Assembly: GCA_000827265.1 (NCBI GenBank) | Contig: KN834761.1 | Coordinates: forward strand, 189,841-253,840 | DNA: 64,000 nt | DNA from: Collybiopsis luxurians FD-317 M1 | Lineage: Eukaryota > Basidiomycota > Agaricomycetes > Agaricales > Omphalotaceae | Direction: 5' to 3' | Shown here: positions 23,839 to 34,522 of the stretch, piece after piece | Position numbering within the stretch: the first letter of the stretch is position 1 | Layout of the letters: each line of letters opens with the position of its first letter | Notes under the pieces: model-generated | Told to the model about the DNA's origin: nothing | Database searches by the model: none | What the model saw: only the letters and a program-made list of their open reading frames with translations | Program-made: the position numbers and the translations under genes

Positions 23839-25196
23839 ATGTCTCATTCCAACGTAGATCAGATTCTGTGTTCGAATTGCCGATCCAAAATTCACGGGCT
23901 TGCTTCAGAGTCTGGCATAGATGAATCAGACTACCAGAAACTGCTGCAAAGAACCAGACTGAATTGCATTCCTTCTGTTTCTCAGGATCGCGCACAGATG
24001 CAAGTCCAGATCAACGAAGCGGTTAGAGATCTGGAACGCTATGATTGTGCCATATCGGAGCTGGAGGCTGAACTGGATAGGCTGAAGAAGCTTCGGAATG
24101 ACATAGTTAAGAAGAGGATTGACCTCAGAGTTTCCCTTCTTTCCCCCATCCGGAAATTACCATCCGAGATCCTGACGGAAGTGTTTGACTATGTTCGAGG
24201 CCCAATCATTCTCACTGCAGAAAATTCGCTTACCGCCTCTGGAGTGATGAAGCGTTGCGGGAAGCTTCTAAGCCCGGATTTTACCCTGACTTGGATTTGC
24301 TCTTTGTGGCGAACCCTTGTCATTTCCAGAAGTCAAATATGGTCTTCATTCCAGATCGTTTGTCACGATGATTTTCCTATCGCCACCCCCGAAATTGTTA
24401 ACTTCGTGCGAGAGTGTTTCCAAGTGCGCGCAGGAACTGCTCTAAGGACAATTACCATATGCGGTACAGATTATACAAGGAATCAAGAACTTGCTGCTCC
24501 AGTGCTAGACGTTCTGCTTGAAACTACCCAGTACTGGAAAAAGATGTCTTGTGACCTTCGAAGCGACGAGTTTGCAATAATGGAATATTTGAATGACAAG
24601 CCACGAGAGTTTGACATATCGCGATGGCCTCTTCTTGAAAGCCTTTACCTGTTCTTCCACTGTCTGGACGGCAGGTCTGTTTCCGACTCGGAGCGAATTT
24701 ATGGCAGCTTTCGGCTATGTCCCCAATTGCACCACCTGGAATTGTGGCATCTTGAAAACACTGACCGCATCGACCTATTTTACCTGACTTTCCTGAAAAT
24801 TGAATCATACGGAACTGCTTGCACGATGTCCTTCTTTGGTTGAACTAGAGATTGGATCCTTTGAGTTTGCCGCGGACTCGGCGAAACACCCAGTCTACCG
24901 ACATGTTCATCTCTCGCATCTGAGCGCACCGTCGGATCGCTTGCATAGGTGGGAAGGTCTTGAGCTCCCTGCTCTAACCCACCTGAGATTTAATATGATA
25001 GAGGGTTGGCATCAATTCCTTGCACTGGCACCAATTTTGACTCAATCTTGTTGTACCTTGCAAGAAGTATCCGCACAGTGTGGCCGCTCTTGGTTTGACA
25101 GGAAAAAAGTGGGAGACATTTTGTACTGAAATATCATCCGTTATGGCTCCAGATGCGATCCTCCATATTGATCTACTTGATAACTATGTGTTATGA
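23839..25196 (+). pseudogene. CSNC-type F-box gene copy B, two frameshifts
   Basis: Begins MSHSNVDQILCSNCRSKIHG directly after an intron acceptor. The coiled coil DLERYDCAISELEAELDRL, F-box SPIRKLPSEILTEVFDYV and LRR-like region follow. The frame breaks near 24800, where LKIES should continue to the LLARCPSL block found in another frame, and again near 25108, where an extra A in a run of A separates DRKK from WETFCTEISSV. The final stop is at 25194-25196. Downstream of 23900 it resembles the intact gene at 33012-34421, with which it shares a convergent permease neighbour. Homopolymer-linked indels could be assembly errors, so the call rests on two independent breaks. Confidence 0.78.
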
Positions 25197-25735
25197 CATT
25201 CTTCATATGACATTCTTCAGGTCTTCTACAGCACTAAAATTCATTGGCAAGGCAATTGACTTTGGGTTCAGGAGCTGTTCAGCTTCACCCCAGGAATGTT
25301 GGTGCACCAATTTACACTTGGTAGCATGGGTTTTTGTCTCTGGTAGTGAGGAAGGTCCACTTTCAGAGCAGTCCAAGCTTTCCTGACCTTTGGTTGCAGT
25401 GCAGTTACACCTGTATAGGGGGTTTGGTTTTACCCTGACATTCTTTGGAGCCCTTCCTTTTCCATTGGGTGATAGTATGAACACCTGTTCTTCATCATGC
25501 ATGTCTGAGGCAGGGAAGAATTCATCATGCTGAGGGGTGTGAGCTAGTCCTTGGCTAGTATCTCATGCATGTCAAGTGTATATCTTGCCCCCTGTAATAG
25601 GAGTGTGTGTTCCATAGCTGTACATTGTACAATGGAAGTATTGTAATGTATAGTAGCATGGTAAACTGGTCATTCAGGAATTGGACCTCCCCAGTATAAT
25701 TTAATATCCTATCCTATCCTAGACCCTCTTCATAT
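25197..25735. other. possible insertion between F-box copy B and permease fragment
   Basis: About 540 nt absent from the otherwise similar interval at 34422-34440. It starts with a direct repeat of ATGACATTCTTCA(T/G) and ends in ATCCTATCCTATCCTAG. No coding domain recognised. Likely a transposon fragment, which is inference. Confidence 0.4.
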
Positions 25736-25739
25736 GCAT

Positions 25740-26400
25740 TTGTGTATACATAGTAGGCTTTACTTACAAACACATTGCAACCATACATAAGCAAATCAAA
25801 CCATAAACTCCCCATCCCTCTTGTCCACACTCTCAATTGCATCATGAGCCTTCCAGCTCCCAATATGCTCAACAACAACCCTATCCCACTCTGCTGGCCT
25901 GAACGTACCGAACAGATCCTTCTCATCCACGTCACCAAAACGCGGCGAAGGAAAAAGCATCATCTATACAAACTGCACTCGAAGAGCCCGAGGAGCACGA
26001 CATGTTGTATACGTGCCTATTGATACACCAACGAGCATGCAAACAGAAGACACTTGCTATATGACTCGAAAAGGAAAGGAAGGGAGGAGTCAGAGATTAC
26101 ATCCGACGTTGGCTAACTTGGCAGATGTTGCGGAAGCGCTGAAGCCGGGAACGGAATGCCAAATACTTAGTCTAAATAGAGAAGGTCAAGAGTATTAGAT
26201 CATTAGTTATCTGGGGAGAACAAGGTGGCTGTCGGAAACGGACCCACCATTGAGTGCCACGTAGATACGAGTGGTTTTTGAGGCCCATATATACCAATGG
26301 TCGCTCTTGAAGCCGGATAGGAAGAGATGGGATAGTTTGAGACAACGTCGACGGACCAGGTAATATTTCGCTCTAAGAAAAAAAAAGAAAGGAACAGTCA
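25740..26400 (-). pseudogene. 3' fragment of NCS1 permease gene
   Basis: Aligns on the minus strand with the end of the permease gene at 34523-37399. Landmarks are AKYYLVRRRCLKLSHLFL (about 26370-26310), matching AEYYLIRRRRLKLSHLFL, then the intron and the tail region downstream. Frames are interrupted and everything upstream of this point is missing. Together with F-box copy B it is a shortened duplicate of the F-box/permease pair at 33-37 kb. Confidence 0.75.
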
Positions 26401-27486
26401 ATTCATTTAGCAGTCAGACTATGTAATGCAACGAACAATATCCCGAAGACAAATATGGACGGAGGGTCAAAATGGAGCCTATGACCGCAGGGAAAATAGG
26501 GGAAAATGAAAGCAACGACCTATGTGGAGTATTAGAGGGCGCATACCGCGCTCTTTACTCCCTTTCTGCCCATAGCTCCTGAAATTCCTCGTCACCGAGA
26601 CTTGCCGTGTGCTGAACAGAATATTTTCGTGCTATCGACGAGTGAATCAGTATCCTTTGATTCGAATGCATTCAGAGGATCAAAAGATGGGGTACCTGGA
26701 GAATGATTTTCCAATGTTATTGCGAAGCTGTTTTGCAGGATATACTGCTCTGCTGCTGCCAAATTTTGATTTTTTCTACTACCACCGAATCGTGATCCGC
26801 TCGTTACTTCAAGACACGGACCACCTCCGGACAGTTCATTTCAAAGGTAAAATGAGTATTTTGCTATCGTTCTGCATCAATCTCTGCCAAGCATGGGTTT
26901 CTCATATATCTGAGCATAACTGTAGGTTACGGTTTACCTTCCTAGTTCTCTTTTCGTACGCCTGTACATCATGGCAGATTTGTGCTTTCAATTACACCAA
27001 ACTATTTTTTCCCATCCGACACTTTGCATAACTGGTGGCCCGAATGGATGCTAACTTCGAGAGAATTCTGGTTTCTGTTTTGAATTCTCGAAGCACATTA
27101 ATGGGTCGTCCGCCGGAACTGAACGGAGGTAGATTTGGCCGGAGGCGTGAGAAACGGCGGAGGTGTTTTTTGCTTTACCGTGTACTATCACTGTCAGCTG
27201 CTCCAAACACTTTCTCGTTGGTCACAAAGCTGCTGTATGTGCATTGTCCTCACTGCCGACTTTTTCAATTTCTCATCAAAATTTTTAAGCCAGTAAAATG
27301 TCCACACTACCAGGCTTGCTACTCGAGAATCCTCTATAATCAAGGCTCCCAAAGATTCTGCCTGACATCCGAGTCACGGTCACTCTAGCTCTGAGCTTCA
27401 ACTACTTGAAACCCCATGTTTATCTTCGGTTCCTTCAATCAGTCTGGATACTACGACAGTCAAGGGATTGACTCAGAGTTCTCTTT
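26401..27486. other. no gene recognised
   Basis: Open frames at 26609-27031 and 27035-27388 (+) have no recognisable domains, and neither strand shows a convincing exon chain. Confidence 0.4.
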
Positions 27487-28123
27487 CACTGCGGCGGACC
27501 CAAAATTTTGTGTCCGAAATTATCACCGAAATTTTATATCGAAAATCGAAGTTTTTCTCTCTCGAAAATTTATTAGGAATATGATTCCTTTTACACTAGA
27601 AAATTGTATTGAAAAAAGTGAAAAATGTCAATGGAAAATTTGAATAAATCTCACCAGTAAAACCTACTGTATTCTACTGAAATTATTTTCGCAAAATGGT
27701 CCGAATTTTGCTGGAAATATCTTATCAATCCCACCTGTTATCTTTATTCAATTTCACTCGTGATTCAAAAAAAATTACGCAACCCTAAAGTACACCATAT
27801 TTAGAAGTAATTGAATTGAAATTGGACATCATTAGGGTTGCGAAATCTTTTTTGAATCACGAGCGAAATTGAATCAAGATAACAGGTGGGATTGATAAGA
27901 TATCCCCGGTGAAATTCAGATCGTTTTGCGAAAATAATTTCAGTAGGTTTTACTGGCAAAATTTATCACAATTTTCCATTGAAATTTTTCACTTTTTTAA
28001 ATACAATTTTCTAGTGTAAAAGGAATTGTATTCCTGATTAATTTTCGAAAGAAAAAAACTTTGATTTTCAATATAAAATTTCGGTGATAATTTCGGATGC
28101 AAAATTTTGGGTCCGCCGCAGTG
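27487..28123. mobile_element. 637-bp foldback (near-palindromic) element
   Basis: Begins CACTGCGGCGGACC and ends with its complement GGTCCGCCGCAGTG, allowing for a few mismatches inward. The two arms are each about 290-300 nt (about 27487-27790 and 27832-28123) with a roughly 40-nt centre, so almost the whole unit can fold back on itself. Flanking bases are TTT on both sides, a possible 3-bp target duplication. No coding capacity. It shares the eight terminal bases CACTGCGG with the MITE at 2833-3141, suggesting the same transposase family. Confidence 0.8.
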
Positions 28124-29503
28124 TTTTTCGATATTCAAAGATGGACCCACCGACCTTCAATTCTTGAGCTAGATACTGGTGTTCGGTGAGTTGTATACAT
28201 AGATCACGCTGGAGTTCATGTCGTTTCCGGTGGCGCTGATGCATCTGTCTATGATGGTGGCATTGGCATTGGCAAAGATGATTGTTGGGTTCACGGTGGA
28301 TTTAGATGCGACACTGGTGGGTGATGACCTGGCAGGCAACTGATAAAGGTGCGTTTGATCTCCTGCTGCTCAGCCATTGCTCCTGATAGTCTTCCAGCAT
28401 CTCATTCCTTGCCCTCGTAAACTGATCATCATCTCTCGCCCGGAGATTTCTCAAACGCGCGAGTCTCCGCTACGTAAATATCGGTCACATGATGAACCGA
28501 GTATGCTCAGAGTTTTACCTCAACATCCACGCCCCTTGTTTTTCTTCCCCTCCTGAAGCCTTTTTACTGTTCTCAAGTCCCACCCTCGCATCAGTCTCGC
28601 CATGAAACTGTTTCGTCCACACATTTACCAGCTGTTTACAACTTTCCATTGTCCTGTTTTCAACGCATTTTGATCAGTCGTTCGAACTGAATATCAAGCA
28701 TCTGCTGCTCACGCAGGGAACTCCAGTCTGTCCTCAAGCTGATTCAATGTCTCCCTCTTCTGCTGCTCATGTACTCTGCCGTGTTCTTCTAGCACCGTAA
28801 TCTATACATTCTTGACCTGATTAGATAGTCCTTCTGTTTGTTTTCTGTGTATCAAGAAGATATCCGGTGATTCGGTCTGTCAATGAATATCTATTCAATA
28901 TGCCGTTCCCTCTAGGCCAAAAGCTTGATTAACTTGCCTCGGTTTCAATATCCTTCACCATTACCTCCATGTTTTCAAACTTTTCCCAAGTCAGTAAGTA
29001 CTTTCCTTCTTCAGCGTCTCCCGTCATTGTACTCGAAACCTTTGACATACTGCTATGCAATGGGACGCGATTCAAGGATAGCAATTATTGCGATTCTTGT
29101 TGTCTGGGCTTTCAAGAAGACAAGGGTTTCCGTTCTGATCAGCGACAGAGGCTAGTTTTCTGGTCCTAAGGTGCGAGAACAGCTGGCTGTGGGTTGTACC
29201 CACTGTATTGGACGACGCGGAATGGAAAATGGGTCTGTCGGCGTCGAGTGAGGTGCATGTATGATGATGTTTACCGTCTATTGAGACGACGATTTTCCTC
29301 TCATTGTTCAGTTGGCAGTTTACAATTCAACAAGAGCTTCTCACATTGGACCATCCAGTGCTAGTCATCTCATTGCTTTGATACATGGATCATTTCAGAC
29401 ATCTCTACATTTTCAAAACCTTGGCGCAAAGGCGACATGATTCAACTATTAGCTCAATGATATAGTATAAGATATCTGACAATCCACTTCAAGTAACAAC
29501 CTA
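28124..29503. other. no gene recognised; weak minus-strand coding signal
   Basis: Between about 28200 and 28800 the minus strand has short protein-like stretches (for example QQKRETLNQLEDRLEF and NPTIIFANANATIID) broken by stops. It may be the relic of a gene with a coiled coil. Not assignable. Confidence 0.35.
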
Positions 29504-30598
29504 TCAATGGCCCACTGTGACCTCTGGGAATTGTTTGCTGGGCCCGTCTAGCAACTCCGACTCCCCCCCCTTGAGAACAAAGTCAAAATACGCAGTCAAG
29601 TACGCATGCTGTATCTTGTCGAAGCGATCGGTGGGAATGGTCCCAATCAGAGAGCTGAAGTCAATACCAAGCAACTTACTGATGACGGGTCCATCGGTAA
29701 ATGTCCCGTGCAAAGCATTAGCTACTGTGAGTTCCCTCCTAAACCCTCGAAGTTTCGGAATGACCTCCGCAAATGTGGGATCAGTGGTGGTGTTGTGACC
29801 TTCTCTGAGCATGAGCACAAAGGGCTTCGTCATGCCCTGGTCTATCTCGGTGCCTTGGAAAGACCCATCCATATTCAGACCACCAATGATCCGTGCGTCA
29901 AGCACTTCGGTTGTTGCGGCGGTGGCTCCGCCAAGAGAATGACCAAAGAAGCCAACATGATCCACGTCAATGGCTTTCAGACCGGGGATTGCAGGACCAT
30001 TTCGAGCGAATGCGTCCAATATAAACCGTGCATCAGCGACTCGAGTGTTGAACGTTGTCAAGATGGATTCGGTCGTATTGAAGGGGTTAGTCGCGCGAAT
30101 GACTCGGCCATCTGACATTTCGACAATAGATGCATCATAAGGATGGTCGATGGCAATGACAATGTACCCTTCGCTTGCCAGATCCTGCATAAAGGTGGTG
30201 TAGATAAAACGCGAATTGCCAAGCCCTGTGGAAAAAAGAATGACGGGCATGTTCTCTCCTCCATTCAAGATGGATGCATTGACATGGTTATAGGTGCTGA
30301 TGTTGTGCAAGGAACCCGTAGGGGATGCAAACTCAGTCTCCAAGTCTGTCGCAGTCAGGTCAGGAATGTATATGGAAACGGGTTTGGAGGTGTCTCGAGT
30401 GGGATAGTAAACCGATAGTTGGACTGATCGATTTTGAGGAGTAGGAGCTAACGGATCTAGGCGAGAGGTGTCCGTCAACTCTGGAGTGATGACGCCCACA
30501 TCGTACGGGCCCAACGCTTTGCGAAGCTGAAGTGCCGCACATTGATCAGACGTCAAGAGGACGGTAGAGAGAACAATTGAAAGGAGCTGGCGGAACAT
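29504..30598 (-). CDS. secreted PAF-acetylhydrolase-like lipase/esterase
   Basis: Intronless frame of 364 residues starting at the ATG at 30598. An N-terminal signal peptide (MFRQLLSIVLSTVLLTSDQC) is followed by an alpha/beta hydrolase fold. It has the oxyanion-side block PVILFSTGLGNSRFIYT, the strand YIVIAIDHPYDASIV, the nucleophile elbow GHSLGG near residue 219, the acid-strand GGLNMDGSF and a late histidine in ALHGTFTD. This order and the FGHSLGGATA motif fit the platelet-activating-factor acetylhydrolase/plasma lipase family (Ser-Asp-His triad). Several N-x-S/T sites suggest glycosylation. It would hydrolyse short acyl esters outside the cell; the natural substrate is unknown. Confidence 0.85.
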   Translation of the reverse strand: MFRQLLSIVLSTVLLTSDQCAALQLRKALGPYDVGVITPELTDTSRLDPLAPTPQNRSVQLSVYYPTRDTSKPVSIYIPDLTATDLETEFASPTGSLHNISTYNHVNASILNGGENMPVILFSTGLGNSRFIYTTFMQDLASEGYIVIAIDHPYDASIVEMSDGRVIRATNPFNTTESILTTFNTRVADARFILDAFARNGPAIPGLKAIDVDHVGFFGHSLGGATAATTEVLDARIIGGLNMDGSFQGTEIDQGMTKPFVLMLREGHNTTTDPTFAEVIPKLRGFRRELTVANALHGTFTDGPVISKLLGIDFSSLIGTIPTDRFDKIQHAYLTAYFDFVLKGGESELLDGPSKQFPEVTVGH

Positions 30599-31370
30599 TG
30601 CAACAGATATGAGTAAATGTGGCCTGAAGAGTGGAGAGTGCTATTGTGAGTGTTATATACTTTGCTGTTGCTGCGGTAAATGTCATTAATGATAGACGTT
30701 CCATCGTCCGGAACGCTAGCTATAGATATTAGACGGAAACTCCCGCTTGGACGGTGATTGCTTCTTGTCTGCCGTCTCACAGCTTCTTGGCATTGCCGAC
30801 ATATGGTCGCCGTTCGTACTTATGTATCGCTTGTTCACCGATCAAATGCTAAACAAGATCATGAAAGGAGTACGCAAGCCATAGATTCATGGAAGAATCT
30901 TGCACGACAAACATTTGGTGAATAGCGGATTGAGAGCTGTAGAGACTGTGCTTCGGGTCCTTGATTGACAGGGACATCGCGAAGGTATTACGAAGCTGCG
31001 GATGACCATGATGCACCGTTACCAATGCTGGCAAGAACGATTAGACCCACTTGTAAGTGTTCTCCGAGAGCCGACGTGTGCGGATGAAGTGAACGCGCAA
31101 GTGTAAAGCTGTATAAACCAGAATGCCAGGTAGCTATCTGCCACGGAACGAAGAGGAAGATTAGCAGGAATGTCGAGGCCATCGAGATGATTGAGCTACC
31201 TGCTGCAAGTAAGAAGTCAGCGCTAATCGATCGTCACCAACGCCTGTTGGACGCTTGCTCTTGGCTACAACCTTGCCATTGAAAGCGGACACAGACACAT
31301 TTGGCAACTTCCTCATAACGGTAAGTTCTCATTTCAAGCACCGTCAAAACGGCTAACGTATATTTTGCAG
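30599..31370. other. intergenic plus 5' intron of F-box gene C
   Basis: A minus-strand frame at 30988-31182 starts with a hydrophobic segment (MASTFLLIFLFVPWQIATWH) but has no recognisable partner exons; it may be a relic. The last about 50 nt (GTAAGTT...TTTTGCAG, 31321-31370) are a likely 5'-UTR intron whose AG abuts the ATG of the next gene. Confidence 0.4.
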
Positions 31371-32741
31371 ATGTCTCATTCCAACCTAGATCATATTCTG
31401 TGTTCGAATTGCCTGTCCAAAATCTCCGGGCTCGTTGCAAGTTCTGGTATAGATGATACAGACTACCAAAATCTCCTGCAGAGAAGCAGATCAAATGGCA
31501 TCCCAGTTACCGCTCAGGATTGCGAAGAGATGCAGGTCTTGACCGACGAAGCGATCAGGGATCTCGAGCGCTACGATCGTGCGATATCAGAGCTGGAGGC
31601 AGGACTGGATAGGCTCAAGAAGCTTCGGGATGATACAGCTCGGAAGAGGATTGGTCTCAGGAAATTCCTTCACTCTCCCATTCGGAAACTACCGCCAGAG
31701 ATCCTGACCGAGGTGTTTGACAATGTCGCAGGACCAATCATCTTTACTGGAGAACCCCGCATTGCCGCCACTGGACCGGGGGCATATTGTAGCAAACTTT
31801 TGAGTCCAATATTTCCTCTGGCTTGGGCTTGTTCTTGGTGGCGAGCACTTGCTATTTCCGAAAGTCAACTGTGGTCTTCATTCGAGCTCCAATGCGACGA
31901 GGCTTCTTCCATCACCCATCGCACACCTGGAATCATTAAATTCATTCACGAATGTTTTCAGGTGCGCGCAGGGACAACTCCAAGGACGGTTTCCATAAAA
32001 GAACAATTTTCTACGAATATTCAAGAACATGTCGCCCCAGCGCTCGATGTTCTATTCGAATCTACGCAGCAGTGGAGAGACGTGTCACTTGAGCTTGGAA
32101 GCGGTGACTCTCCAATTGTGGAGTATATGGGTCAAATGCTACGTGTGTCTAGTAAATCGCAGTGGCCTCTTCTTGAAAGCTTCACTCTGGTCTATCACAG
32201 TCCTGAAGAGATTCTCTACAAATGTGAACTCTATCACGGACCTCTACAGTGTCCCCGATTGCGCCGCTTGGAAGTACCGCATCTCTTTGGCTCTAGCCCC
32301 ATCGATTTGAAACACCTGACTGTCCTAAAGTTGGCAGAGTTTTTTGGCCCCTCGCTGTCGGTATTGCTTGTACGATGTCCCTCTTTGCATGAATTGGAGG
32401 TGGATGAGTTTACACAGAATTTTTACCCGCAGTCGCAGGTTTATCGTCATGCTTATCTCTCACATCTAACCATACTCATGGACGGCGCGAAATTTGCGGA
32501 CATGTGGGAAGGTCTTGAGCTTCCTGCCCTGACCCACCTGAAAATCGACTTGGATCTTGCGGAGGATCGCCTCCCTGCACTAGCATCCATGCTGACTCGT
32601 TCTCGCTGTACCTTACAAAGACTATCTGTACATTGTGACCGCTCGTTGTTCATTAAGGAAAAGTGGGACATATTTTGTAGCGAGATATCGTCTGTTCTCG
32701 TACAAGACGCAGTCATTGATATTAATTTAGAAGACCGATAA
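31371..32741 (+). CDS. CSNC-type F-box protein C, intact
   Basis: Frame of 456 residues starting MSHSNLDHILCSNC at the ATG directly after an intron acceptor. Order: CSNC motif (residues 11-14) with a following SKI.GL, block LLQRSRSNGIP, coiled coil around residues 60-90 (DLERYDRAISELEAGLDRL), F-box at about 103-150 (SPIRKLPPEILTEVFDNV, then WACSWWRALAIS), then LRR-like repeats to the end (CPRLRRLEVPHL, RCPSLHELEV, LPALTHLKIDL). The F-box suggests SCF substrate recognition; the CxxC pair could contribute to metal binding only if paired with another such site, for which I see no good candidate. It is one of two intact members among eight copies in the window. Confidence 0.85.
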   Translation: MSHSNLDHILCSNCLSKISGLVASSGIDDTDYQNLLQRSRSNGIPVTAQDCEEMQVLTDEAIRDLERYDRAISELEAGLDRLKKLRDDTARKRIGLRKFLHSPIRKLPPEILTEVFDNVAGPIIFTGEPRIAATGPGAYCSKLLSPIFPLAWACSWWRALAISESQLWSSFELQCDEASSITHRTPGIIKFIHECFQVRAGTTPRTVSIKEQFSTNIQEHVAPALDVLFESTQQWRDVSLELGSGDSPIVEYMGQMLRVSSKSQWPLLESFTLVYHSPEEILYKCELYHGPLQCPRLRRLEVPHLFGSSPIDLKHLTVLKLAEFFGPSLSVLLVRCPSLHELEVDEFTQNFYPQSQVYRHAYLSHLTILMDGAKFADMWEGLELPALTHLKIDLDLAEDRLPALASMLTRSRCTLQRLSVHCDRSLFIKEKWDIFCSEISSVLVQDAVIDINLEDR

Positions 32742-33011
32742 CCTCGATTAGCCTACTTACATGTATACAAAGTAGTAGGCTTTGATCGAAACAACAACAT
32801 GACCATATGTGTATGCAAAGTCATTGCCGTCTATGAGAAGTCAACGCTAATCAATGATTCCCCACGGCGCTTGCTGGACGCTTCGCTCTTTGACTTTACC
32901 GTCGAAACTCTTGCAAGTCGGATACAGACCTATTTGCATCCAACTTCATTCGAGTCGTAGCAGTAAGTTTTACTTCTAGCAACATCAAAATGATTAATGT
33001 ATATCTTGCAG

Positions 33012-34421
33012 ATGTCTCATTCCAACCAAGATCATATTCTGTGTTCGAACTGCCAGTCCAAAATCTATGGGCTCGCTGCAAGTTCTGGTATAGATGATAC
33101 AGACTACCAAAGTCTTCTCCAGAGAAACAGATCGAATGACATTCCAGTTACTGCTCAGGATCGCGCAGAGATGCAGATCTTGACCAACGATGCGATCAGG
33201 GATCTCGAGCGCTACGATCGTGCGATATCAGAGCTGCAGGCGGGACTGGATAGGCTGAGGAAGCTTCGGGATGATACAGCTCGGAAGAGGATTGGTCTCA
33301 GGAAATTCCTTCACTCTCCCATTCGGAAACTACCGCCAGAGATCCTGACCGAGGTGTTTGACAATGTCGCAGGACCAATCATCTTTACTGGAGAACCCCG
33401 CATTGCCGCCACCGGAGTGGTGATGCGTTGCGGGAAGCTTCTAGGCCCAGTTTTCTCCCTCACTTGGGTTTGCTCTTTATGGCGAACACTTGTTATTTCC
33501 AAAAGTCGAACGTGGTCTTCGTTCCAGATCATATGCGATGGCGATTTTCCCATCACCTCCCCAGAAGTCGTTAATTTCATGCGAGAGTGTTTGCAAGTGC
33601 GCGCAGGAACTGCTCCGAGGACAATTACCATAAGTGGTCGAGATTCTACGAAGGATAAAGAACTTGTTGCTCCAGTGCTGGACGTTCTACTTGAAACTAC
33701 CCATTACTGGAAAGAGCTGTCTTTTGACCTCAGCGCCGAGGCAGCGATGATGAAGTATATGAATAACAAGCTAATTGAGTCGGGCATATCGCAGTGGCCT
33801 CGTCTTGAAAGCCTTTATCTATTCTTCCGCGATCTGTTCGGGTTTTCCTCCTGGACTTATGCCAGATTTGAGTGGTGTCCCCAATTGCGTCACCTGGAAT
33901 TGCAGCGTTTCAACGACACTCACAGCATCGACCTGTCTCACCTAACCTCCCTGACGATTGGTGTGTATTGGGGTTCTACGCTATCGGGACTGCTCGCACG
34001 ATGTCTCTCTTTGGTTGAATTGGATATCGGATCCTTTAATATCTATGGCAAGCACCCGAAACCCCCAGTCTATCGCCATGGCCATCTCTCGCATCTGAGC
34101 ATACCATTGTATGGCGTGTCTGATTCGGAAGGCCTTGAGCTTCCTGCTCTGACCCACCTGAGAATTGACTTGAACTACGTGGAGGAAGACCTCCCTGCAC
34201 TGGCATCAATGCTGATTCGCTCTCGTTGTACCTTACAAAAACTATCCGTACAATGTGACCGAGACTATTTTGAAGGAGAAGTTGAAGAAGCATGGAACAT
34301 ATTTTGTACCGAGATATCATCTGTTGTGGCCCCAGATGATATTCATATTGATCTAGCGAGCGACGACGACGATGACAACGACGACAACGACAGAGACGAC
34401 AGCGACGATGGCTTAGCTTAG
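33012..34421 (+). CDS. CSNC-type F-box protein D, intact, acidic tail
   Basis: Frame of 469 residues from the ATG at 33012, again abutting an intron acceptor (ATATCTTGCAG). An in-frame ATG at 32997 lies inside the predicted intron and was rejected. Domain order is as in gene C: CSNC motif, coiled coil, F-box, LRR-like region. The C-terminus carries an extra acidic run (DDDDDNDDNDRDDSDD) not present in gene C. Nucleotides 33260-33411 are identical to 31620-31771 of gene C, after which D resembles copy B (23839-25196) instead. This mosaic suggests gene conversion. The stop is about 100 nt from the convergent permease gene. Confidence 0.86.
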   Translation: MSHSNQDHILCSNCQSKIYGLAASSGIDDTDYQSLLQRNRSNDIPVTAQDRAEMQILTNDAIRDLERYDRAISELQAGLDRLRKLRDDTARKRIGLRKFLHSPIRKLPPEILTEVFDNVAGPIIFTGEPRIAATGVVMRCGKLLGPVFSLTWVCSLWRTLVISKSRTWSSFQIICDGDFPITSPEVVNFMRECLQVRAGTAPRTITISGRDSTKDKELVAPVLDVLLETTHYWKELSFDLSAEAAMMKYMNNKLIESGISQWPRLESLYLFFRDLFGFSSWTYARFEWCPQLRHLELQRFNDTHSIDLSHLTSLTIGVYWGSTLSGLLARCLSLVELDIGSFNIYGKHPKPPVYRHGHLSHLSIPLYGVSDSEGLELPALTHLRIDLNYVEEDLPALASMLIRSRCTLQKLSVQCDRDYFEGEVEEAWNIFCTEISSVVAPDDIHIDLASDDDDDNDDNDRDDSDDGLA

Positions 34422-34522
34422 CAGACCACTTCCATGTATCCATGTGTACACAGTATTACTTAGGCTTTCATCACAAATACATCGTAAGTGTAACACCCCA
34501 TGCTCTAACCAAAAAATCAAAA

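Noticed and set aside
26609..27388. Two consecutive plus-strand frames as a possible gene
   Set aside because: No domain, no convincing splice link and no paralogue in the window.
32997..33011. Upstream in-frame ATG for F-box gene D
   Set aside because: It lies inside the conserved leader intron; all family members start at the ATG after the acceptor.
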